From: Candidatus Poribacteria bacterium
GTDB lineage: Bacteria; Poribacteria; WGA-4E; WGA-3G
Length of the DNA: 64,000 nt
Direction of reading: 5' to 3'
NCBI GenBank assembly: GCA_026710795.1
Contig: JAPOQK010000107.1
Span: 1-64,000, forward strand
Position numbers and translations under genes: made by a program. This document shows, piece after piece, positions 1-9,383 of this stretch. Under the pieces are notes generated by a model that was given only the letters and a program-made list of their open reading frames with translations, did no database searches and was not told the DNA's origin. Every line of letters starts with the position of its first letter. Position 1 is the first letter of the stretch.

Positions 1-336
1 ACGAATACGGTTATGTTGGATTTGGATGTGGTTGCGTTTTTCATAGTGATAGTATTATAACACGTGGTTTGGGAGGTTGGAAGGGGAACGTGGGGGTCGG
101 AACAATATGTTTCATGTATGTTTCATGTATGTTTCAGTTTTTTGGTTTTTTGTCAGAATCGAGAAAATAATCCTGTCCAGCATGAAAACTGGTTTAGGTG
201 ATGCAAAAATATTTACACACCCATCAAACAAGCAAGGATAGGATGATCATATTATTTCTACTGTCATTTATTCAGTGCCAGTTTTATTATGAATAATTAT
301 GGGCTGGATCAACTTTTGAATTTACGTCCATTGAGG
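1..336. repeat. Dispersed repeat copy at left edge; no gene
   Basis: This gene-free stretch carries a copy of a dispersed repeat whose other copy lies inverted at about 58490-58637. Positions 91-135 are identical to the reverse complement of 58508-58552, and similarity with small differences extends on both sides (roughly 4-152). The core includes an 11-bp unit (TTTCATGTATG) repeated in tandem, then TTTC. The rest, 153-336, shows no coding sequence or recognisable signal; it is the region downstream of the FtsB-like gene on the minus strand. Confidence 0.75.
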
Positions 337-615
337 TCATTCTGGTTTGACTATTTTGAACATAACCTCGCCAGGTTTGACGTAACCCAATTTTTTTCTG
401 ACAAGACGTTCCTTGGTTAAGGGGTCATTTTTTAGTAGCTCAACACGCTTCTTGAGTCTATCACGGTCAATTTCAAGTCTTTGAAGTTCCTTTTGATAAC
501 TTTCTGCGACTTGCTGTGCTTCTTGCCAAGCCTTATAACCGTTCATAAATTGCTTCACGCTGATGATGAGCAAAGCTGTAGCAACAATAAATAAGATAAC
601 GCGAAAGATACGCAT
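337..615 (-). CDS. FtsB/DivIC-family septum formation initiator
   Basis: A 92-residue bitopic membrane protein of the septum formation initiator family (FtsB/DivIC), which bridges early and late divisome proteins at the septum. The sequence shows a short basic start, one membrane segment at about residues 5-22, a charged heptad-rich coiled coil at about 25-62, and a conserved tail with a KxLGYVKPGEVMFKI pattern typical of the family. Length matches FtsB/DivIC (about 90-120 residues). It lies 61 bp downstream of enolase on the same strand; an eno-ftsB order is common in bacteria, and cotranscription is likely. The symbol is left blank because FtsB and DivIC cannot be separated on this evidence. 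Confidence 0.85.
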   Translation of the reverse strand: MRIFRVILFIVATALLIISVKQFMNGYKAWQEAQQVAESYQKELQRLEIDRDRLKKRVELLKNDPLTKERLVRKKLGYVKPGEVMFKIVKPE

Positions 616-676
616 AAACTACCTTCAATAAAGTTTGCTGGGACAGCACAAACACTGTCCCATTAAAAACAGGTAT

Positions 677-2035
<1,359 letters not shown>

Positions 2036-2066
2036 TCATATTGCACTTAATTCAGTTTCCTAAAGA

Positions 2067-2762
2067 CTATTCTTCAATCACAGCATCAGCAAGCAAATAC
2101 GCCGATGCCAAATAGATAAGGCTTGAACCTACCAACATATTCAACCAGAAACCTTCTTCCAACCCACCTGTTACCAAAATAGAGACTGTGCATTTAGTGC
2201 CACCCATAATAATAGGAATCACAAGTGGCAGAAGTATGACAGAAAGTAGACTTTCGCCACCATCTGTGCTTGTTGACATACACGCTAACAGCACACCGAC
2301 AGCACAAAAACCGAGTGTACCAATACTAAGCACACCGTACAGTTTTAGAACGATACCTATCGTCACCCCATCAAATAGATCGAAAAATTGGAGTGCGATA
2401 GGAGTAATCACTATTTCCAATAGAAATAGGAAAATGACATTGCTGACAACCTTGGAAAGGTAAATATGACTCGCATCAACACCAGTGAGGCGTATACCGT
2501 GCAATGCTCCGTGTGTCCGTTCAATTACGAATGAACGATTCAAGGTGATAATCCCAGCAAAAACAAATGCTGTCCAGAGAACACTTGCGGTTAATTTTCC
2601 GCGTTCACTTTTTTCAGGGGGAAAATTCGGTCCGAACGCAAAAGCAAAAATGAGGACAACGAGGACGCTAAAAACAAAAATTAATGCCAACGTCTCTTTT
2701 GAACGGAATTGGAGTGCAAGGTCCTTGCGAATCAACGCGGCAATCTGACGGAATGCCTTCAT
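2067..2762 (-). CDS. ccmB: CcmB-type heme/ABC exporter permease
   Basis: Membrane subunit of the CcmAB ABC complex, which in System I cytochrome c maturation powers release of holo-CcmE from CcmC. The 231-residue protein has about six hydrophobic segments. It carries the typical CcmB block VIERTHGALHGIRLTGVDAS followed by a membrane span, and the family-like N-terminus AALIRKDLALQFRSKETL. Length equals that of known CcmB proteins. It follows ccmA by 37 bp on the same strand. The other ccm genes of the window lie 3.8 kb away in a separate operon, so the system is split, and ccmC, ccmD and ccmG are not seen here. Confidence 0.88.
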   Translation of the reverse strand: MKAFRQIAALIRKDLALQFRSKETLALIFVFSVLVVLIFAFAFGPNFPPEKSERGKLTASVLWTAFVFAGIITLNRSFVIERTHGALHGIRLTGVDASHIYLSKVVSNVIFLFLLEIVITPIALQFFDLFDGVTIGIVLKLYGVLSIGTLGFCAVGVLLACMSTSTDGGESLLSVILLPLVIPIIMGGTKCTVSILVTGGLEEGFWLNMLVGSSLIYLASAYLLADAVIEE

Positions 2763-2799
2763 GTTTATCTCAATTTGAAAGAACTATCTATGATCGCTT

Positions 2800-3507
2800 T
2801 CAAGCTACGGCTGTCAACCTTTCCTCGTACATCTGTACTAACGTATTTTCAGAAATCTCGTCTTGCTGTGCAATCTCTTCTAATTCACCGTTTATCATGA
2901 AGAGAAATCTTGTCCCTACAAGATAACCTAATTCGGTGTTGTGTGTTGTAATGAGTATGCTTTTACCGTTTTGTTGCTCTTGTGCAATACGATCCAGAAC
3001 AAATTGCTTTGCGGAAGCATCAAGTCCAGAGAAAGGTTCATCAAGTAACAGAATTGTTGGATTATGGAGGAGAGCTCTTGCTATCATAAAACGCTGCGTC
3101 ATACCGCGTGAAAAGATATGAAGCGGTTCGTGCACAAAATGCTGTAAACCGACTTCATCAAGAAGCGTCTGACAACGGGTTTCTAAATTTTCAACCCCAT
3201 ACATCTGACCGAAAAACTTTAGATTTTCAAATGGGGTTAACGTTGGGTACGCCAAATGCTCATGTATGATAACCCCTAACATGTTTCGCACTTTTGCGTA
3301 GTCCGCGATTGCGTCTGCACCTTCGATTTCAAGTTTTCCAGATGTTGGTCGGAGGAGCGTGGCAAGTATTTTGATGAATGTCGTTTTACCAGCACCGTTA
3401 GGACCGAAAACCGCAACTACTTCACCAGGGTTAATTGTGAGGTTTGCTTTTTTTACCACCGCACGGTATCCGAAATGCTTCGTGATTTGGGATGCAGAAA
3501 GACGCAT
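2800..3507 (-). CDS. ccmA: CcmA-type ABC transporter ATP-binding protein
   Basis: Cytoplasmic ATPase partner of the CcmB-like permease. The 235-residue protein shows Walker A GPNGAGKTT (about residues 34-42), a Q-loop region, the signature FSRGMTQR, Walker B ILLLDEPFSGLD, and the H-loop ITTHN. The SRGMxQR form of the signature is common in ABC-2 type exporters as well as in CcmA, so the CcmA name rests mainly on the adjacent CcmB and on the ccm genes nearby. Transcription probably begins just upstream, because a hairpin terminator separates it from korB. Confidence 0.85.
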   Translation of the reverse strand: MRLSASQITKHFGYRAVVKKANLTINPGEVVAVFGPNGAGKTTFIKILATLLRPTSGKLEIEGADAIADYAKVRNMLGVIIHEHLAYPTLTPFENLKFFGQMYGVENLETRCQTLLDEVGLQHFVHEPLHIFSRGMTQRFMIARALLHNPTILLLDEPFSGLDASAKQFVLDRIAQEQQNGKSILITTHNTELGYLVGTRFLFMINGELEEIAQQDEISENTLVQMYEERLTAVA

Positions 3508-3550
3508 AATGTGTAGGTGTAATTTATGATATTGTTGGACCTTCGTGATA

Positions 3551-3583
3551 CAAAAAGAAAGGGCAGGTGTTATACCTGCCCTT
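3551..3583 (-). terminator. Rho-independent terminator after korB
   Basis: A perfect 10-bp inverted repeat (AAGGGCAGGT at 3559-3568, ACCTGCCCTT at 3574-3583) encloses a 5-nt loop. Read on the minus strand it is followed by TTTCTTTTTG, giving a classic intrinsic terminator 12 bp past the korB stop. It isolates the kor operon from ccmA. Confidence 0.9.
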
Positions 3584-3594
3584 ATAGTTCTGTT

Positions 3595-4482
3595 TTACAT
3601 CATGCGTTTGATAATTGCAGATCCCTGTTCAGGTGTAATACCGAGGGATTGATGTGCCATAGGACCGGCTTCCAGAACAGGTTCCATCTGATCCAATGAC
3701 TGACTACTTGTATCGTGATAGAACAAACCGAGTTGAGTATCATGTCCTGTTTTGACTGCTTGTTCAAGTGCCGCTGCTTTGTCGCTCGTATCATGATTTT
3801 CAAGGAAGTTGACTCGTTCCTTCCAATAATCAAAAATTTCATCACCTTTCCAAGTTATACAAGGACTGATAACATCAATGAATGCAAATCCTTTGTGGTG
3901 CATGCCGTTAATCATCAATTCTGTGAGTTGCTTTCTTTCAGAACTATATGCTCTGGCGACATAAGTAGCACCTGCGACGATTGCCATTGCGACCGGATTG
4001 AGCGGTGTTTCTATATTACCGAATGGTGTGCTTTTAGATGTTTCACCGACCACAGTGGTAGGTGATGCTTGACCAACAGTCAACCCATACGTCTCGTTGT
4101 TCATCACAATATAGAGAAGATCAACATTTTTTCTCATGGTATGAATGAAGTGGTTGCCACCAATACCGTATCCATCCCCATCACCGCCTGTTACGACGAC
4201 ATTTAACTCATGGTTAGCCATTTTAGCACCCGTTGCTACAGCAAGTGAACGTCCATGCAGGGTATGCATACCGTAAGTACGGACAAAGCCGGGGAGATTA
4301 GAGGAACACCCAATACCGCTAACAGTAAGGTGATCATGACTACCACGACCAAGTTCAGCATAGGCAGTTTGTAGTGCAGCCAGCACACCGAAATCACCAC
4401 AACCTGGACACCAATCGGGATTGACACTTCGGTAATCTTTCGCTGTAGGAGCACCTTTAATAGGTCTTTCTTTTTTTGCCAT
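3595..4482 (-). CDS. korB: 2-oxoacid:ferredoxin oxidoreductase, beta subunit
   Basis: Thiamine-pyrophosphate-binding beta subunit of a 2-oxoacid:acceptor oxidoreductase, probably 2-oxoglutarate:ferredoxin oxidoreductase, which links the TCA cycle to ferredoxin. It shows the N-terminal WCPGCGDFGVLAAL motif, and the TPP motif GGDGDGYGIGG followed by NNETYGLT. The ATG at 4482 is preferred over the one at 4506: it has AGGAGG 8 nt upstream, and it leaves 16 nt after korA, whose stop overlaps the Shine-Dalgarno sequence, so translation is likely coupled. The predicted product is 295 residues. Substrate specificity cannot be fixed from sequence; pyruvate or branched 2-oxoacids are possible. Confidence 0.88.
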   Translation of the reverse strand: MAKKERPIKGAPTAKDYRSVNPDWCPGCGDFGVLAALQTAYAELGRGSHDHLTVSGIGCSSNLPGFVRTYGMHTLHGRSLAVATGAKMANHELNVVVTGGDGDGYGIGGNHFIHTMRKNVDLLYIVMNNETYGLTVGQASPTTVVGETSKSTPFGNIETPLNPVAMAIVAGATYVARAYSSERKQLTELMINGMHHKGFAFIDVISPCITWKGDEIFDYWKERVNFLENHDTSDKAAALEQAVKTGHDTQLGLFYHDTSSQSLDQMEPVLEAGPMAHQSLGITPEQGSAIIKRMM

Positions 4483-4498
4483 CTGATTCTTCCTCCTT

Positions 4499-6292
4499 TT
4501 AGACAACTATTTCTTGATAAGGAACATAAAGCTCAGTTTTACCGATGAGTAGTTCACGAGCACCATCAGCGATATGGTGTGGCATAAACGGTTCTCCATC
4601 ATACTTGCGGATATGTCCGTCTGCATTAAAGCCGGTTTCACCTCGCAAGAACCGTGCAAATTGACCTGTGTAGTTACACTCAACAATTATAGAGCGTCCC
4701 GAATTTGCCAGAACTTCATTCACAACATCTTCGTCAATTGGGTAGAGCCATTTGAAATGTATGTGGTTTGTTACAATACCATCATCATTTAGCATTTGGA
4801 CTGCTTCACTAATGACACCGTGTGTGGAACCCCATCCAATAAGCGTTACGTCCGCATCTTCAGGTCCTTCAAATGTCGGTGGTGGTAGATGTTTAACAAT
4901 ACCTTCCATCTTCCGTTGCCGTTTTTCCATAATATCGCGACGTTTGTGTGGGTTCGTATATTCATCACTAATTAAACCGCCGTCTTCATCGTGGTCATCA
5001 GTAGCAACAACATGTACGTGACCTGGAACACCAGGTATAGCACGGGGTGAAATACCGCTATCTGTAATCTGGTAACGTAGATATTCCTCTTCCATTGGTC
5101 CGAGTTCAGTTATCATTTCACCACGGTCAATTTCTGGTTGCCAGTTAATTGTATCGGGATCAAACGTCGCAAATCCCATTGAAAGTGTGAGATCTGACAG
5201 AACCATACCGGGACATTGGTACTTATCAACGAGGTTGAAAAGCTCAGGTATCGTATCAAAACCGTCCATGATACTGGTAGGTGCGACAATAATCTTCGGG
5301 AAATCTCCTTGACTTGCCCCGAGGAGTTGCCATAAGTCGCCTTGTTCAGTTTTCGTGGGCAAACCGGTAGAAGGTCCTCCGCGCTGCACGTTAATGACAA
5401 CAATTGGAATTTCCATCATGGCAGCACTACCGATTGCTTCTGACATGAGCGCAAATCCACCACCGGAAGTCGCACACATTGCCCGACATCCTGCGTGGGC
5501 AGCACCGATAACCATATTGATAACACTGATTTCATCTTCACATTGGCGCACCATAATATTCAGATTTCGGGCATTCGCCGCCATCCAATGTAGTACACCA
5601 GTTGAAGGACTCATCGGATATGCGGCATAGAACTTAACACCAGCAGCTGCGCCGCCCATTGCCATGGCTGAATTTCCATCAACGAAAGCGAGTGCGGGTT
5701 CCTGTTTCTCAAACGCAGTATCAAATTTCGTGAAGTTTTCAGCAGCATGATCAAAGCCAGCATCTGCAACACTAAAGTTCGCATCCACAACTTCCTGTCC
5801 TTTGCGTTTGAGAAGCGCACCGATGATTATATCCTTAAGTAAATTTAAATCCGCACCTACAAGGTTCAAAGCAACACTAAGCAAACACGTATTAAGACAT
5901 GTTCTCTGTAACTTTCTATCTTCAATTCCGCTGGAGAACTTTTTGTAGGGGATAGGACACAACTGGATATCATCTCGTTCTGGTGCTTGTTTAACATCGT
6001 CACTGTTATAGATGAATGCACCACCGGGTCTGACGTTGGGAAGGTGTTTTTCTATACTGTTTTTATCAAGGGCGATAATTAGGTCAATTTCGTCGCCATG
6101 GTTGGCAACCGGTTCAGAACTTATTCTGATGGTAAGGAAGGTATGGCCGCCACGGATGAGGGATTGATAGGCACTGTAAGTGTAAACGTATAACCCATAT
6201 CGGGCACAAATTTGACCCAGACTCTTACCAAGCGTTTCTATACCTTGTCCAGGTGCCCCTCCTACAGCAACTACAAAATCGTACTTTGCCAT
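4499..6292 (-). CDS. korA: 2-oxoacid:ferredoxin oxidoreductase, fused gamma-alpha subunit
   Basis: A 597-residue subunit that fuses the gamma domain (about residues 1-190, with GGAPGQGIETLGKSLG and the SYQS/RGG segment) to the alpha domain (from about 205, FVDGNSAMAMGGAAAGVKF, with the YPMSPSTG motif). This fusion is typical of KorA-type subunits. The start at 6292 is chosen because AAGGAG lies 5 nt upstream; the ATG at 6307 overlaps that ribosome-binding site. Together with korB it forms a two-gene operon. There is a 242-bp AT-rich gap upstream (6293-6534) that should hold its promoter. The enzyme requires a ferredoxin, which is not encoded in this window. Confidence 0.9.
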   Translation of the reverse strand: MAKYDFVVAVGGAPGQGIETLGKSLGQICARYGLYVYTYSAYQSLIRGGHTFLTIRISSEPVANHGDEIDLIIALDKNSIEKHLPNVRPGGAFIYNSDDVKQAPERDDIQLCPIPYKKFSSGIEDRKLQRTCLNTCLLSVALNLVGADLNLLKDIIIGALLKRKGQEVVDANFSVADAGFDHAAENFTKFDTAFEKQEPALAFVDGNSAMAMGGAAAGVKFYAAYPMSPSTGVLHWMAANARNLNIMVRQCEDEISVINMVIGAAHAGCRAMCATSGGGFALMSEAIGSAAMMEIPIVVINVQRGGPSTGLPTKTEQGDLWQLLGASQGDFPKIIVAPTSIMDGFDTIPELFNLVDKYQCPGMVLSDLTLSMGFATFDPDTINWQPEIDRGEMITELGPMEEEYLRYQITDSGISPRAIPGVPGHVHVVATDDHDEDGGLISDEYTNPHKRRDIMEKRQRKMEGIVKHLPPPTFEGPEDADVTLIGWGSTHGVISEAVQMLNDDGIVTNHIHFKWLYPIDEDVVNEVLANSGRSIIVECNYTGQFARFLRGETGFNADGHIRKYDGEPFMPHHIADGARELLIGKTELYVPYQEIVV

Positions 6293-6534
6293 TTTGGCTC
6301 CTTTCAAATTGTAGACAATTTGCTTGCTTTATTAATATTATGTTATTAATTCGCGTGTTCTTAACGAAGTTCGTAAAATTTCCTTTATAAACAATCCTAA
6401 TGTTCTTCTTTTTCTAATTATACAATATTTACATATCGTTTTCAAGTTAATTTACAGACAACACATCGGTCATAATGTTCAAAAAACCATCTTGTAATCG
6501 TGTAAACCTTATATGACTTGTGCTCTTCGATAGA

Positions 6535-7140
6535 TTAACGTCCATTCAATGCTCTTAGAGCTTCCGGTGTCCCGATTTGTTCTAATGCAAAAGCGACATG
6601 GTGCTTCACACGATCAGATTCGTCTTCAAGTGCTTTGATGAGTGCTGGTACGGCTTCTACTGCTGATTCACCCATTTTAGATAGTGCATAGGCAGAATAA
6701 GTTCGCACTTCGTCCTCGCGATCGCTCAAGGCTTCAATAAGTGCAGGTATCGCGCTGACTGCAGTCGTCCCCATTCCACCGAATGCCCGAACAGCATATT
6801 CTCGGAGTTCTTCATTTAGTTTGTTATTTAATGCTTCAAGTAATGCCGGTATTGCTGATTCACCTATACGAGTAAGGGTGCTGATGATCGCAAGTGCTTG
6901 ATGTTTCGGGGCAAGCACAATTTCATCCATAAGAACAGGAATAACCGGTTCTCCAATCGCTGCCAAAACATCCCCAGCTTCATCCGCGACATCCGAGAGA
7001 TTATGAGCAAGTGCCTCAATCAGTTGTGGTATAGCGGGTTCACCGATTGTAACCAATTCTTTTTTCGCAGCATCGCGCAAATCGTCATCAAAATCCTCTA
7101 AATCTTCAATCAAGTCTGCGATATGTTGTTCATCACTCAT
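6535..7140 (-). CDS. HEAT-repeat protein
   Basis: A 201-residue cytoplasmic protein built almost wholly of about six HEAT/PBS-lyase-like repeats of roughly 30 residues, with recurring AIPALIEAL and AVPALIKAL helices. The first 20 residues are acidic. Such proteins act as protein-binding scaffolds, and no catalytic motif is visible. It is the last gene of the cytochrome c maturation cluster, 34 bp after the 441-residue membrane protein, so it may be cotranscribed with it. A link to cytochrome c maturation is only a contextual guess. Confidence 0.85.
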   Translation of the reverse strand: MSDEQHIADLIEDLEDFDDDLRDAAKKELVTIGEPAIPQLIEALAHNLSDVADEAGDVLAAIGEPVIPVLMDEIVLAPKHQALAIISTLTRIGESAIPALLEALNNKLNEELREYAVRAFGGMGTTAVSAIPALIEALSDREDEVRTYSAYALSKMGESAVEAVPALIKALEDESDRVKHHVAFALEQIGTPEALRALNGR

Positions 7141-7174
7141 TCAATCAAATCCTTACATACAGTAAAATCTGCCG

Positions 7175-8500
7175 TTAGTTATCTATTCCTCGTTCTTTGC
7201 ACTGGTCAAGGATTTCAGTAAGACGTTCTGTCTGTTCGTTACGTAATCTGGTATAGACCCGTTCGGATATATCCTTATTTTCCTGCAACGTATCAAGGAG
7301 TGTTATGAATTCAAGACGTGTAGAACGTGCATGTACAAGGTCATCATCGGTGAGTTTACGCAGCCAACCCTCGTCCGTTGGCGATGATTGCGAAGCATCG
7401 GATTCAGTAGCTGCCCGGCGTGTTCCGCGAAGAGTAAAAATCGCCGCGACAAGGAATCCACCTGCAAGGGCAGCAGCAATTGCTATAAAAATTATCTGTC
7501 CGATGTTTGAACTTACCGTTCTGCTTTGTTGTCCAGTCAACTGTTGATTTGAAACAGCTAATCTTAGGTCCGGTGTTTTTCCTATTGGGAATCCACTTTC
7601 AGGTGTTGATTCGTATTTTGTATAAACGACTCCATGAAATTGTGTGCGTCCCACCTTCTTAAATAGTTTAGACCGTGGTGCAATGTTGATGCCTTCGGGA
7701 ACAAGAATTGTAATGTGGTCAGTATGAAAATGCATTGGTCGAGAAAGCTGTATGTCTCGTCCATCAGCGTGGAAAGTGTATATAAATCCGCCTTCCAGTT
7801 CACCGGGTTTTATCGGTTCTGTAAGTATTGCATGGTCAGCGTTAGAATCCAGTTTTAGGTTTTCGGGGGAAAGCGGTTTGAATTGCTCATGTCCCTTTGG
7901 TAGAGAAAAATAGAGACTAACTGTTTCGTCGTTTTGTGTCATCTGGAAAGGTAAGGTGCTTGTATTTTCAACAACAAATACTTCAATAATGGACAGTATA
8001 CCTTTTGCTATATCGTCATCGGATGCAAAACCGAGAGCAATGCTATATGTTTTTATTCGGATCTGCCCTGGATCGTCTGTTAACCCACCGACATTGATGT
8101 CAACAACAATGTCTGGCACAAATGAAGATAACACCAAATCCTTTTCTTCGTATTCCGTTTCATCATAGGTTGTCGTGATTGAATAGTGGGTCTCAAATTC
8201 AATAGGTAGTTTTTCAAAATGATAATGTCCGTTTTCATCTGTTGTCGTTTCCTGTTGTGTAACATTCCCTGCTTTGTGTATATTGAGGGTTACAGGATGG
8301 TTAGCAATAGGTTCGTTCAACTTTCCATCAATCAGTGCACCATGAATAATACCACCTTGGTTTTGAGAATGTGTTGCGGGAAGTAATAAAAGAAATGTGA
8401 GTGCTACTATCAACAGATTAACGAGATACTTAACGTTTTTAGGACGTTTTGAAGTGTGGTGTCTTTCTGTAGTTATATATGGGTGAATGTGTATCTTCAT
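7175..8500 (-). CDS. ccm-linked: Membrane protein with carboxypeptidase regulatory-like domain, ccm-linked
   Basis: A 441-residue envelope protein of unknown function. A signal/anchor helix at about residues 25-45 is followed by a carboxypeptidase-regulatory-like beta domain (about 50-130, IHGALIDGKLNEPIANHPV), a second beta-rich region to about 340, a membrane helix at about 345-370, and a C-terminal cytoplasmic region with paired charged helices. The start codon overlaps the stop of the CcmI-like gene (TAATG), so translation is coupled. Its position inside the ccm operon suggests a role at the membrane in cytochrome c assembly or electron transfer, but nothing in the sequence proves this. 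The symbol field only records context; no standard gene name applies. Confidence 0.75.
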   Translation of the reverse strand: MKIHIHPYITTERHHTSKRPKNVKYLVNLLIVALTFLLLLPATHSQNQGGIIHGALIDGKLNEPIANHPVTLNIHKAGNVTQQETTTDENGHYHFEKLPIEFETHYSITTTYDETEYEEKDLVLSSFVPDIVVDINVGGLTDDPGQIRIKTYSIALGFASDDDIAKGILSIIEVFVVENTSTLPFQMTQNDETVSLYFSLPKGHEQFKPLSPENLKLDSNADHAILTEPIKPGELEGGFIYTFHADGRDIQLSRPMHFHTDHITILVPEGINIAPRSKLFKKVGRTQFHGVVYTKYESTPESGFPIGKTPDLRLAVSNQQLTGQQSRTVSSNIGQIIFIAIAAALAGGFLVAAIFTLRGTRRAATESDASQSSPTDEGWLRKLTDDDLVHARSTRLEFITLLDTLQENKDISERVYTRLRNEQTERLTEILDQCKERGIDN

Positions 8501-8835
8501 TATTTGTTTTTTTGTTGTTTGAACTTTTCTATTTCGGCTTCTACATCTGTCTTAGCATTGGCTTCTAATTGACTAACAATGCGAGCCGTTTCTTGCAACA
8601 GTGCAGCCCGTAATTCCTTGTAATCCGCATCTGAAAGTTTTCCTGTTTCATAATCTTCATCAAGGTCAGCTAAGGCAGAATAACTCTGTTCACGTTCCAG
8701 AGCAAGGGTTTGCATACGTGCTTCTGCAGGATCAATATCTGTAAAAGACCCCATACTTTGAAATAGGGGGTATGCGATATATACCAAAACAACGATGCCC
8801 AAAATAACTGACCACAAAAGGAGATAAGAAAACAT
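8500..8835 (-). CDS. CcmI-like cytochrome c biogenesis membrane protein (short)
   Basis: A 111-residue protein with one N-terminal membrane helix (about residues 4-24) and a charged helical tail. The segment ALADLDEDYETGKLSDADY is the hallmark of the CcmI/CycH N-terminal domain, which takes part in apocytochrome handling with CcmH and CcmF. The large periplasmic TPR domain of proteobacterial CcmI is absent, so this is only the membrane-helix module, as in many non-proteobacterial ccm operons. It lies 8 bp after ccmH. Confidence 0.8.
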   Translation of the reverse strand: MFSYLLLWSVILGIVVLVYIAYPLFQSMGSFTDIDPAEARMQTLALEREQSYSALADLDEDYETGKLSDADYKELRAALLQETARIVSQLEANAKTDVEAEIEKFKQQKNK

Positions 8836-8843
8836 AACTACCT

Positions 8844-9374
8844 CTAATTTTGTTCCTTGTATTTTTCAAGTTCTAATTCAATCTGTTGCTGAAGTTCGTC
8901 AGAAACCTGTTCAGGGGATTGTGTCAAAGTCGACTCATTTCTGCGAAATCTTTGTAGTATAACATAAACCACACCACCAATAATTATCAGTATAACCGCA
9001 GGCATAAGATAAGCAAGAAGATTGATGCCTTCCGCAGGCATGATAGCAGAATACCTTGCTCCATATTTTTCAAGATATTCTATTCGAATTTCCTCCACGG
9101 TTTTACCTTTCATTAGAGCGTCTCGAAATCCCTTTTTTTCATGTTGTGCGGTTCCACATTGACAGATTTCATAAGTCATACGTTCACACCCACAATGACA
9201 ATAAAGTGTCGTCTCCAATTCATGCATTTGGGATTCAAATTCCCCACTATTTACAGTTGCCTTATCCTCTGTCTGAACTTGTGCAATAGCAGTGAAAGCA
9301 GATAAAAACATGTAAATAAGCATAAAAGCACTAATTACAGGTGTTTCAAGATAATGTAAGATTCGGGTTATCAT
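8844..9374 (-). CDS. ccmH: CcmH-type apocytochrome thiol reductase, CxCxC variant
   Basis: A 176-residue CcmH family protein, anchored by an N-terminal hydrophobic segment (about 13-32) and a second helix at about 120-140. The usual LRCPxCQ active site is replaced by a cysteine cluster: C59, C61, C63, C71 and C73 (YCHCGCERMTYEICQC). The following three-helix segment (GFRDALMKGKTVEEIRIEYLEKYG) matches CcmH and supports the assignment. In the family this domain reduces the CxxCH thiols of apocytochrome c in the periplasm. The CxC arrangement may alter the redox or metal chemistry. It lies 9 bp after ccmF, within the same operon. Confidence 0.85.
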   Translation of the reverse strand: MITRILHYLETPVISAFMLIYMFLSAFTAIAQVQTEDKATVNSGEFESQMHELETTLYCHCGCERMTYEICQCGTAQHEKKGFRDALMKGKTVEEIRIEYLEKYGARYSAIMPAEGINLLAYLMPAVILIIIGGVVYVILQRFRRNESTLTQSPEQVSDELQQQIELELEKYKEQN

Positions 9375-9383
9375 TGACTGTAC

